The notes under the pieces were generated by a model, which was given only the letters and a program-made list of their open reading frames with translations, searched no databases and was not told where the DNA came from. The position numbers and the translations under genes were made by a program. From assembly GCA_028622995.1 (NCBI GenBank), contig JAJQJQ010000012.1, positions 4,892,096 to 4,956,095 on the forward strand: 64,000 nucleotides of DNA. The letters run 5' to 3'. The stretch's first letter is position 1. Each line of letters opens with the position of its first letter. Origin of the DNA: Panagrolaimus kolymaensis. Taxonomy: Eukaryota; Nematoda; Chromadorea; Rhabditida; Panagrolaimidae. Positions 23,130 to 36,100 of the stretch are shown piece after piece.

Positions 23130-26100
23130 AAAAATAAAAATAAAAGAAAAAAAAGCTTATCGTGCCATTATTATTTTTTAATTTCAACTCTCTTCTTGCT
23201 GATTTTTTTTATTTTTGTAAGTGTATTGAATTTTTTTGTATTTGAAAGAGAGAGAATTTTTTATTTTTATTTTTTCATTCAATGATTTTTCATGAATGAA
23301 TTTTAAATAATTACTTATTAAATAATATAATTGCTCATGTAATAATAATAAATTTTATTTTTCATTCGAGGCTTTTTTTCCTAAATTTCATTGTTAGTGA
23401 AAAACAGAAATAAAAGTTTGTAAATTTAAAATAATTTTCTATTTTGCAATTTAAAATTTAGCGCACAAAATCTCATTTGTATTTTTCAATTGAAATTTCC
23501 GTTTTTTTTCTTCGTTGATTCAATAAAATAATAAAGCTCCTTGATTCGTGGATTTTGTCTTTTTTTATATCCAACAATGGGTCAAAGAAGCAAAGCAACA
23601 GCAGCCACTTAGCTGCGCCAAAATACATCCATCCCTTTTTCACATTGAGTTCAATTCAATTCAGTTCAACCAGTCGAAAGCCCAAAAAAGGAGAAGAGAG
23701 TCGTCGTCGCCCTTTTTCGGCATTAAAAAAAATATGCCAGGTGAATGACTAACCTTTACAATCCTTTTCTTTCCTTCCTTCCTCCATCCATCGATCGCCG
23801 TCGTCAACCACGGCTTTTTTTTTGTGTATTATTTGTTTTATTTTATTCTTTTCAAAATTTTCTCAGCAACCAGCAGCTTGGTTTAGTTCCTTTTTTGTCT
23901 CTGTTTTTCATCCATCATCGATTGAAACAAATAAAATATTTTACTTTTTTTTCTCCCAGAAACGGAGTCCATTCATTTTTTTTAAAAAACTTTTTGAATT
24001 TTGAAGTTAAAAATAAAAAATTGAGGAAATTGGCGCCATTTTTGGAAAAAAGAAAGGATAGATACCTGCTTTTTTATTTTGGTCAGTCAGTCAGCCAGTC
24101 GACTGCTACTTTATTTTTCTTCTTCTGCCTGTATGCATGAGAGAAATGAAGAGAAGAGGGAAAAAATGCGGACGACAAAAACGATTAAAGTTTTTTTTCA
24201 TGGTTGTGGTGGTTGTGACTTTTATGTAATCGCCTCAAGCAACCATAAATATTTCGAAATATTTCTTTTTTTTTCACTCATGATTTTGTTTTACAAAATT
24301 TTTTAAAAAGAAAAAAAGAAAGTCAAATCGAAAGCTCCTCTCCAAATTTTTGTTAAATGGATTACATCGGTTCTTTTGAATTCGTAAAACTTTCTCTTTT
24401 TTTCGTGAAAAGGAACCATCATTCAAAAAAATTAAGGAGGACTTCCATGAAAGGATTCAAATTTTTTTTCGTGGAAAACCAATTATCTTCTGTAATTGTA
24501 ATTTTTATGTGTTTTTTCTTTCTTTTTCTTTGGTTTCAATTAAAGTTTATTTTATTTTTGCGCACCAAAAAATAAATATTAACCCACTTTGGTTAAATGT
24601 ATGTTTCACCTCGTTTCTTTTTTCATCCTTAAAAAAGCTGAATCTTCAAAAATGCATTTTTCATGGAAAGCTTGTTTCAGTGATTTGAGTCATTTTTAGA
24701 ACTTTTCGTGATAATTAATTTACCAGAGAAAAAAGAAGGAAAAAAGTTACTAACATCGTCTGCTTCTATTATCTAAATACGAAGGCAATAGGATTTTTGA
24801 TGATTTAAAAGTTTAATTTTTAACGCCTTTTAAAACTTTTTCATTTCAAAAGTCAGAAATTCCATTCGAATTTGTATTTATTTGATTGCCTAATTTTAAT
24901 ATTTTCAAAAGTGTATAATTTTATGATTTAATTTTTTTACAATCAACCGGTTCCAACCTCCATATATTTTATATTTTAAAGCCTTTTTTAAACAAACGTT
25001 CAAGCCTTTAATTTTTTTGATTTCATTTTGATTTTGGTTGTTAAAGTTTTTTGACACATTTTTTAATAAATAAAAATATCAACAATGTTATTTTCCTATT
25101 TGGTCATTCAAATGATTCGTTTTCCTTCTTTTTTTCTGTGTTCATATTTTATAGTTTTATTCTTTGAATTTTACTTTTGCGAGACGAGAGTATTATTTAC
25201 TTTTTTATTTTTGAAACACATTTGAAAACAACCAAAACAAAAATTTGATATTTCCCTCTTTTTTTCATTTTCTTCAAAGAAGTGCGTGAGGCGGCACACG
25301 CGTTCGCGAATCCGTGAAATCCATTCTTATTTTATTATTTTTTGATCCCATTAGGATCATCTATGCCTCTCTTTTATGTCTTTCTTCCTTCTTTTTTTAC
25401 AATACTTTACATATTTTGCGACGCATCATTACCGGAGGAGGTCAGCAAAAATAAAAAGCAAAGAAAAAAAATGTGGCGCAAAAATGTAAAAATAAAAAGT
25501 TGAAAATGGATTTATTATTTATTTTGGTTGAGAATTAGAATAATTAGTTTTTGAAGAATATATTTATCCCAGTAAAAATATTATTTATCTGATTAGATTT
25601 TTCTTCTTTTTATGTTAGCTAATTAACCTTCATTTATGCCTCTTATAAATGACCTCTTGGAATCCAGTCAAGTATTTCATGATTTTCTAACGATCTCAAA
25701 ATCCTCTTCAAAAACTGTTCCATTTTTTAACTCGATTTTTTGACGTCTTTATGATGTTCTCACACTTTTCCCATTATCTCCTTCTTCTTCTTTATTTTTA
25801 TTATTAAAAGTTTTTCAAGTTGTGATTTCACTTTTTTTTTCTTTTCTTTTCAATGCTTTTCACCTTTTTTCTTTCTTTCGAAGTAACTGACCACAACCAT
25901 CAAAATAAAGAAGAGAAATAAAGCAAAGTTTTTTCAATTCAAAAATTTATATTTTAAATGTTTGCTTTTGTTTTCGAAATGACGACTACGACGATGAATT
26001 CACATACATTCCTTCCTTTTTTTACTCTATTTTTTTTTCAACCAGCTTTAACTTAACTCATCGTCGTCGTCGGGAAAGAGAGAATGAATGAAACGCGTCT

Positions 26101-29100
26101 TGGCAGTCAATAGCGGTGACTGAAAAAAAAATATTTTGGGTTGAAAAATAATGCAAATGAAAAAGCGGTGAGCGACACTACCGAAAAAAAATTAAAAGTT
26201 TACCTAACCTAAAAAAGTAGTAGTTGTTGTTAGTAGCTGCTTTCATCAAAATATTGACACGATGGGACAAGGTTGAAAAATATTATTAAAAATAAAACAC
26301 TCACTTTAAAACTTGAATGACTCGAAAGAAGTTTCATGAAGTAGTAATATTCAGTGATTATGATTAACTCTTCAAGGATGCGAGGATATAATCTGTAGGA
26401 AAAAAGTATGATTTATTTCTTTTTTTTTTGTATGGAAAACTCACTTGTTTTATTCAATTTTTTTTCTATCAAACTTTTCGGGATTTTTTCACAATTTAAA
26501 ATTTTATTTTTGTCTTCTGAAATCAAATTTCTTGTGACACCTTTTTTTCTTCAAACCCGATATTTTTCTTGTTCCAATCTTCCATATTTTCTCTCTCCAC
26601 AATCTCATTTTTCAATTAAGCCTCGAATAAAAAAAATGAGCGGCCCAATATGTCTTTCTTGAACCTCGAGGAAGAGGAATTCAATCATTTATTATTTTGA
26701 TATAAACCTCCTATTCTTTTTTTTGTAACTCTTCCATCTTTCGTTCTTACAATTTAGTTACAACCGGTTTGCATCATTTTTGTCTGTCAACTTCTTCTTT
26801 TGTCATCATCGATTCTTTCATTTATCTGTTATGACCGACCGGAATTGTTGTTAAATCGTTTCTTTCATAATGTAAAAAAAAATTCCGGAAAAAAAGTATG
26901 ATTATGGAAGAAGAATATTCATGTACACCAGCTTAGTTTAGGAAAGAAGAAAGATAGTTACGTAAAAAATTATTTTTGTTTGATTTTTTTTTCTGGAACT
27001 ATACTTACTTTTTACAATCCTTAGTTTTTTTAGGTGTAAGATGACTCTGTTAGCAGACTTGAATAACTTATTTTGTATTTTTCTATAGCCTTAAAATATC
27101 TACCGCGAGTTATAAATTATTTTTTTCGAGAGTAACCACATTTGCATGTTTCTATTAAAAATGCTCCATCCAGTTTTTGCTGTCTTTAAAAATTAAATTT
27201 TGTTATTGAACTTTTGGATTTTTTTACTTTTATAAAATTTTGAACTTTCAAGACTATTTGCAAATAGTATACTTTTCTTAATCGTCTCATCGTTATACCT
27301 TTTTTCCCCTTAACTTTTGAATGAACACATTTATTTTTTTGCAAAAAAAGTTAAATTTTAATCCTATTCTATCCTTTTTCCTCGGTTGTATATATTTTTT
27401 TGTTAACATTTTGTAAAATCGTCACCTTTCGTGATGTGCATGTTCGTACATTATCCCCGTGTTTTATTTTTTGCGATTGCTTTTTGAACAAAAAAAGGTT
27501 TAACCCTTTTAGCGTTAAACACAAGGATAAAAACTTTATTTTTTTTTTGACGACGTGACCGAAAAAAAGAATTCCATCCATTTTGCTTTTTCAATTTTTT
27601 TCGGCCACTTTTTTTTTTACATCGTTTTTTATTTTATTTTTTGTTTGACCATCGAGAAAAATGACGACATCAAAGGTGATGCTTTTCAAGTTGATCATCA
27701 GCATCGTTGTCGTTTTTATTTTTCCACGCCATTTTTTCTTTTCATCTTTTTTTTATTGTTGCGGTGTTTTTTCTTTTGACTTTCTTCTTCGATAAGTGGT
27801 AAAGTGGTAAAGTTGAAAACAAAAAATAACATACATACATATTTTTACGCGTATTTCTTAAAACTTTTTTGTAATATAAAAAAAAGTTTGTTGATATTTT
27901 TGTGGGTTAATTTTTTATAGTCATCGAATAATCTTTAATCGAGAAATCTTGAATGAAAAATAATTACTTTTGATAGTGTGAAATTAATCACCAAGCAAAT
28001 TTAATGATTTTTCTTGTCTTAACGCAAATACATAGAGTCTCATGGTGGTAGTATTACTCTTATATATTTTTATTCACCTTCTGTAATTTGTTTATTTGTT
28101 TTGTTTTGTGTTTGTTCTATGATTGATGTTTTTGTCGATTTTTTTCTTCCTGTATAATCGCTCATAATTATGCCTAAATATTGTTTTTTGAAACCTTTTT
28201 TCAATGTTTTTTTGTTGTGAAATCACTTCCTTGAATTTCTGGTTTCTAATACCTTTTGTATTTTTTTGTTTGGTTTTTAAACTTTGATGTTTTAATCGAC
28301 AACTTTCTTATTTTTAGAAATAATAGAAAATATAATACAAATATTTTCTTTAAAATTGATTTTATCTTTTTTTCCAATTTGGTCTTACAGAAAAGTCTTT
28401 GATCTAGTGTAATGAATCGATCGATTTCCCTCACGATCTAGGTACTTAAAATTTTCAAAAACCTCTTAGACAAAAAAATTATTAGTCTACTTTTGATTGT
28501 TTCAAATAATTTTTTTTCTCGAAAATTTATTTTATTCTTTTATTTTCTTTTGAAAAAAGCATGTTCACCTCACCACCTTATGAAGTTTCTCTTTATGACA
28601 TTTTTTTGTTTTGTTTTCATCTTTGTAGTTGTCACCGCTCTGACTAGTGATACCCTTAACTCTTGAAAATGAGACTAATCATCAACTTTCCTTTTTTTTT
28701 CATTTTTCCCGTCTCATATTTCTTCGATTGACCACGATCATGAACAACCACTAATTATTTGCATAAAAATGCGGTAAACTAATACCTATCTTTTTTTGTT
28801 TTGCCACAAAAAGATTAAATCTATCATACCCTTCTTTTTTTGGGTGAAAAACCAGGCGATACTTGATCACCTTTATATTTTCTTTTTTCACTTTCTTCCA
28901 TTTCTTCCGCTATAACCCATAAAAGGAAAAATGAAAGAGAAACTAATCGTAATTGTTGTTATTACTTTTTCCCATCCGCTATCCACCCATTTTTCTTTTG
29001 ATTAGTTTTTTTTATGCTTTTCAAAAGAAAATTCCAAATATGGCAGCACTCCTTATTTTAGTTGAAAGCAACAAAAAAGGCAAGCAAGCAATCCCAGAAA

Positions 29101-30147
29101 AATCAATCAATTATTGTCATCGTTCGCTTTTTTTTATTTCTTATCTTTGAGAGCGCTTTCACCTTTTTTTGGTTTTTTTCTAAATGACGCAGAATCTATT
29201 TTTTTTTTTTTGATGAGGGTTGGTTTCGAAACCTTTCACTCTCAGATTTTTTTCTTTAGCAACTTTGCTTGCAAAATCGAGAGGTTGATGATGAATAACC
29301 ATTTATTTTCACGTTTTTTTTAACGAAAATTTTCTCTACGACAAAATTAATCTTTCATGCTTTATTCATTTTTTCCTCGCCACCCAAAAAACGGAACAAA
29401 TCAATGCTTTGTGATTGTGTGTTTTTTTGTCGATGAAATAATTCAATCATTTTATTTATTTTTTGAGCTGATAACATAGTTTTTTTTCAACCAATCTATC
29501 GACGCTCGGATGCTTGTTAATTTTAAGTGGGGTTTAAGAAAAAAAAGTAATAAAAGTATAAAAAAGATGAGTGACAAAAAAAGAGGTTGACCTATGACTT
29601 TGATCGATGAATCCTCAGACATTATTTACTTAACATTTTCAAACTTTAGAAAAAATATTTAAAATTTGACTTTGATTAACTAAAATTCATAGCACTTTTC
29701 ATTTGCTATTTATAGGAAAAAATGTGGCAGAAACTCCTTTTAAAAAATAGCGTTTCTAAACTTTCAATTTTACACTTTCTTTTTTTTTTCATTCGATAGT
29801 GTCGTCTACTTTTGGGGCTCTCAGAGTATTGTTTTTTATCCTCCACTCAGATGAATAAAAAAAACATCTCAATTTTCCTTTCTTTTATTTCTTACAAACC
29901 TCTCAGAAATTCTCGTGCCTGCATTTTTCATATCTCTTTTTTTCGCGTTTTTATAAATTTCAGTTAATTGTTTTTTTCTTTTAGCTTAAACCCATAAAAA
30001 TTGCAATGATTAAAACTTTATATCAATAATTCCATTTGAAAAGAAAAAATAAAAGCTTTTCAAATTTATTATAATTTCTTTTATTCGTTATTTATTTATT
30101 ATTAATATTTCGTGGCCTCCTGGATTGGTGCATTTTCAATTTAAAAA
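23130..30147. other. 7 kb without recognisable genes
   Basis: AT-rich, dominated by short T and A runs. The ORFs present are translated homopyrimidine/homopurine tracts without splice context. A short less AT-rich patch with inverted CGCGTTCGCG-like symmetry is at 25284-25318. It may contain the myosin promoter or 5' noncoding exons. I see no tRNA, snRNA or coding exon. Confidence 0.45.
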
Positions 30148-33100
30148 ATGGCTGCAACTTTGGGTCGATCCGATGCATATCCATTAGAAAATTATAAGCG
30201 TGGAACTCGAGTATGGTTACGCGATGAAGAAAATGTATGGTTGAGAGCTGAATTATTGGAAGATTTAAAATTTACTTCAACCACAATAAAATTAAAGCGA
30301 GAAATAGATGATGAAATTCTTGATGAATCATTTAAACCTGATGCATTACCATTTTTAGCTAATCCTGAAATATTGATTGGTAAAGATGATTTAACACATT
30401 TGAGTTATTTACATGAACCTGCAGGTTTGCTTTTTGTCTTGAAAAAAAGAGTTAAGTTTTTATGTTTCCATTTTTTAGTTCTTCATAATCTTCGATTTCG
30501 ATTTGAAAAGAAAAAAGCTATTTATACTTATTGTGGCATTGTTCTAGTTGCAATTAATCCATATGCAGATTGTTCACAAATTTATAGTGATGATGTTATA
30601 AGTGTATGTTTCAAAATTAATTTAGTATAAAGCAAAAACACTTTTGATTTTAGATTTATGGAAATGCAGGAAATCAAGGTCGAGCAGATTTAGACCCTCA
30701 TATTTATGCAATATCTGCAGAAGCATATTATGATATGAGAGAATATGAAAAAAATCAATCCATTATTGTATCAGGCGAATCAGGAGCAGGTAAAACAGTA
30801 TCAGCAAAATTTGTTATGAAGTATCTTGCAAATGTTGCGGGTTCAAAAAAAATTTCTCGAAGAACTTCAAATAATGGCGATTCCCCGGGGATTGAATCTC
30901 GAGTGTTAGCTTCAAATCCAATTATGGAATCAATTGGTAATGCAAAAACCATTCGAAATGATAATTCTTCAAGATTTGGAAAATTTATTCAAATTAATTT
31001 TGCTGAAGATTTTTCTATTGCTGGTGCTGAAATGAAAACATATTTACTTGAAAAATCAAGAGTGGTCTTTCAAGTAAGTCTTTCACTTTCTTTGATAGAC
31101 TCTAAATGTTTTTTATTTTTAGTCTAAAAATGAGCGAAACTACCATGTTTTTTACCAAATGTGTGCAGCTTCCAAACATCCATTATTAGCTCAACTTGAT
31201 CTTTACACAGCCAATGATTATATTTATACTAATCATGGCGATGCCCCAGAAATCCCTGGAGTCGATGATGCTAAAGATTTCAAAGACCTCGTAGCAGCTT
31301 TTGATATGCTTAAAATTGATCAACAAAGGCAATCAGAAATGTTTAAAATTTTTGCTGGTGTTTTACTTCTAGGAAATTTAGTTTTTGAACCAGCTGGAAA
31401 TGGCGAACAATCCACCATTTCTGTAAGTCTCTCATCTTTGTTATTTTTTTGAAATAATAAAAGGTAAACTTTTCAGAAATCAAGTGCATCCGTAATCGAG
31501 CAACTTTGCAACTCAAAAATTTTCAATATCGATGCAAATGCATTAAAAACTTGGTTATCAGCTCGTGAAATTCGAGCTGGTGGTGAAGTAGTTCGAAAAC
31601 ATTTAAATAAAAGTGATGCCTCAGCTAATAGAGATGCATTAGCTAAAATGATTTATGCATGCATGTTTAATTGGATTGTAGATAAAATTAATGAATCTCT
31701 TGATCATCAACATAATAGTTCCAAAAATCGGAGAATTCGACCATCAAAATTTATTGGAGTTTTGGATATTTATGGGTTTGAAACTTTTGATATAAATAGT
31801 TTTGAACAATTTTGTATTAATTATGCGAATGAAAAATTACAACAACAATTTAATCAGGTTTTTGGTTTTCAATTTTTTTGAAAGTTTATAACTTTTATGG
31901 GTTTTAGCATGTTTTTAAATTGGAGCAACAAGAATATGAGAGAGAAGAAATATCTTGGGTTCGAATAGATTTTTATGATAATCAACCTTGCATCGATTTA
32001 ATTGAAGCTCGTCCAGGAATTATTGAATATCTTGATGGTAAGAAATAGTAGCAACAAATATTTAATAAAGAGATGATTTTAGAACAGTGTAAGATGGGAC
32101 GTGGAAGTGACAGTGATTGGCTGGCGCTTATGTCAAATTGTCCTAAACTTAAAAAATCTTCTCATCTTGTTATGCCTAAATTTAAAGATCCATCTTTTTT
32201 GGTTAAACATTTTGCTGCAGATGTATCTTACAGAATTGATGGTTTCCTAGAAAAAAATAAAGATACTGTAAACGAACAATTACTCGGAGTTTTTGCAAAG
32301 ACTCAGGTTCGATTATTTAATTTTTTTTTGTCTAAATTTTTTATTTTCTTTTTAGTTTCCATTTCTTAAAGAAGTTATTCGTGATGTTCTTGCTTCTTCG
32401 TCAACTGGAGCAAATCGAAAGAAAACTGTGGCCTTCCAATTTCGAGATTCTTTATCTGAGCTCATCAGTGTCCTTAGCGTAACTCGACCACATTATGTTC
32501 GATGTATTAAACCCAATGATGATAAAGAATGCTTTTATTTTGAACCTAAACGTGCCATTCAACAACTTCGAGCTTGTGGAGTTCTTGAAACTGTTAGAAT
32601 CTCAGCTGCTGGGTATCCATCAAGATGGGCTTATGATGAATTTGGGCGTCGCTATCGAGTGTTATACCCTGAAGGAAAAGCTATGTGGAAACATAAACCT
32701 AAAGAATTTGCTAAATTTGCATGCGAAAAATGGCTTGAAGTAAGTTTTTTTATGAAGTTGAAAGCCGGAGAATTAATTTAATTTATTTTTTAGCCAGAAA
32801 AATTTGCACTTGGTAAAACTAAAATGTTTTTCCGTGTTGGTCAAGTAGCTAGATTAGAAAAAATTCGTCAAGATGTCCTTTCAGCATCCGCAGTTAAAAT
32901 TCAAACAATATGGCGTGGATTTGTTGCTCGTCGACGATATCTTCAAATGATGAATTCAATTAAAATAATTCAAGCGGCAACTAAAGCATTTCTTGCATAT
33001 CGTCGAATTAAATATCTTCAAATGCATCGCGCTACCATTTGTATTCAAACAGCATGGAGGGGATATATTGAACGAAAAAAATATAATTCAATTCGAAATG

Positions 33101-36100
33101 CAATTATCGCTATTCAAGCCGCATATAAAGCTCGTGAAGTTCGTCGTAAAGTGCTTGCGATTAAATTTGAAAAATCAGCTGTTACTATTCAAAGATATTT
33201 TCGTGGATTTTTGGTTCGTCGAGAACAAATTAAACGTATTCGAAAAATTATCAAAGTTCAAAGTTGTGTTCGAAGATTTTTGGCTAAAAAGCAACTTAAA
33301 AAGCTTAAAGCTGAACGAACTACGGTGCTATTTTGGGAAAATAAGCATCAAAGTTTGGAGAAAAAAATTATGGATATGCAATTAAAAATGGATGTTTTGG
33401 TAAGTTTTAAGCTTAATTAATTTGCAGAAAATACAAAAAATAATATTTAGTCATCTGAAAGAAAAACTTTAGCAGAAAAATGTGCAACTTTTGAAGAGCT
33501 TAAAGCCCAATTAAATCGTATCATGATTGAGCGAGATGAATTAATGGCTATTAAAGAAATAAAACTTATGCAAGATGTTGAACTTGCTCAACTTCATGAT
33601 AAACTTGCCACTCAAGCAGCTGATATGGATGCATTAAAACAAGAATTCACTGATTTAACAATTCTCAATGAAACATATAAATCCCAAATTGAATCCCTCA
33701 GCGCTAAAGAACTCAAAGAATTAGAATCATTGAAAGAAAATTATTCAAGAATGGAACAAAATTTCCATTCCATTGAATCCCAACTTTTTAATGAAAAAAG
33801 AAAAATGGAACGAATTGAATTAGAAAGGGATGAAATGAGAAAGCAATTAGCATCAAACGCAGATTTATTAGTTTCTGAATTTAGTCGCGGTTCAGATTTG
33901 AGGAATTCCATGCGTTCCATTTCTTCTGATGGCCAATCCACAACCATTGACGCAAATGAAAATAGTCATTATCAAACTGTTTTAAAACAATATGAACATA
34001 TTCGAGAATTAACGGTCAAAGTGCATAATACTGAGCGACAAAAAGATAAACTTATGAATCAATTGATGCTACTTCAAAATGAAACAAATGCCATAAATCA
34101 TTCGGCAATAGAAACCTATAGTTCGCTAAAAACTCAAGAACTTGAAATGGAAAATGCTAAACTTAAACGAGATATTCAAGAATTATGTAAAAATCGTGGA
34201 AAATCTGGAATGGATGATTATATAAGTCAATTAATGGAAAATTTAGAAAATCGTCAACAAGAAAATATTGAATTGCGTTCACTTTTATCCAATGTTTTTG
34301 AAAGGCGTTCTGCAACATCCCCTAAACCTGATCATATTGAGGATATCGGTTACCATTCCACTTCAAATTCCGATGATGGTAGTAATGCCACATCCGATTC
34401 AATAATAGATGATATGATTGAAAAAGAGAGACTTTTAAGGAATACTTTAAAAGAAAATCAGTAAGCTTCCATTTCGAATTTGAGATTTTTTATTTAAAGT
34501 AAAAATATTATTTAGAATTTTGACCAATGAACTTAGTTCCAAAGATAAAGCAATTGCTGAACTCGAAGACCAAATAAAAAATTTGATTACCGTAAGTTTG
34601 GAAATTACCTTTTTTTGGATTAAAAATATTTAATGGAAAAGAAAGATTGGACTAACCTAATGGATTTGATTTTAGGATAAAAATAGGTCAGAGTAAAAAA
34701 AACATAGATTCAAGCGGATAAATGTAAAAATTAATGAGAGAGAGAGGGAGAGATTTAGTTGTTTTTCTAGTTTCGTTTTTTTAAACATTCATTAAAAAAC
34801 ATAATGAATGGAGCTGGTTTTTCTGAGATTTTTTTGTAATAGCGGATGGATAATGGCCACAAGCTTTTAGCTGTTCGCTTTCTTTAAATACATTTGTTCG
34901 AATCCTTTCAAAGTGAACAAAATCATGTAATGAGAGAAGAGCTGATAAAAAAATTTTTTAGTTGCATTAGTTACATTTTAGCGTTTTCTCCCTAATTTTT
35001 TGTTGGATTACACGTATACGTATTTATTCGTCCCTCCACTTTTGTGAATAGCGTGACGCAATTATCTTTCATCGCTTTTTTATTTTCCACGGTCGCGTTG
35101 CGTTTTTTGGTCATTTTCTTCTTCTTCATATTGAAAGCCTCATTTCTCTTTCTTTCCTTTTTTATTCGAATTTTTTTTGTGCGCAAAAATATTATTTTTA
35201 TTCCTCATTTTTTTTAACAACAACAATTGAAAGAAGTGGACGATGCTCCTCGCCTCGCTCGATGTCCGTGTATTCTTTTCTTTTTTTTTGAATTAGGGAA
35301 AAAATCGACGTAAAATAAAAAAAGTTATGATGAGGTAAAAATAATATAAGGGTGTTATTTTTTTCCCTTTGATGTGATTGATGAGTTTTTATAGTCGATG
35401 CTGCGTGGATTATTATTGCTTTAGTTCTTCCCTCTGCATTTTGTTTGATGAGTTCATTTTTACCCCGTAAAAATTTAACGAATGAAAATTAAAAAAAATC
35501 GATTTATTTTTCTTTGATTTAATTTGGATTTTATTCATTTATCTATTTTTGCTTGAGCGATTTTTAAAGAGGAAATCTTATTTATATGCGCATGTTTAAT
35601 TGGTGAAGTGAGCAGCATCAACAAAAGCAGCAGTAACAAGAATAAAATAAAAACAGGTCTTTTGTGTTGGTCTGCTCCCTGCCTGACGACTGATTAAAAG
35701 GGATGGGATATGAGTATAAATTTTGTGTCGGAAGCATAGATTTGTAAATAATAAGCTTTATTTTTTGGTCACAAGGTTTAATAACAAAAAAAAAATATGT
35801 GAGAGCCGGCGGATGTGGCTGCATTTTAGGAAAATGGGAATAATTTTATTTTGATTTACAGTGTATTTTTTAGTTTTTTAAAATAATTTTTAATTTTTCC
35901 TTTAATTTTTTTTTCTTCTCGAAAATGACTCAAGTTTTTTTTATTCCAATCCACTCCTTTTTATTATTTTCACTTAAGAAAATCGCCACATGTTTTTATT
36001 TTTCCTTGTCAACTTGTTTTTTTATTATATTTTTCGCTTGGAAAATGGATGACTTTCTTAGTTTTTTTGTTGAGTTATTGTTATGAATATTTTTGTCTTT

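Noticed and set aside
23548..24140. Several overlapping ORFs downstream of cofilin
   Set aside because: Translated pyrimidine-rich low-complexity DNA, rich in Phe/Ser/Leu, without splice sites.
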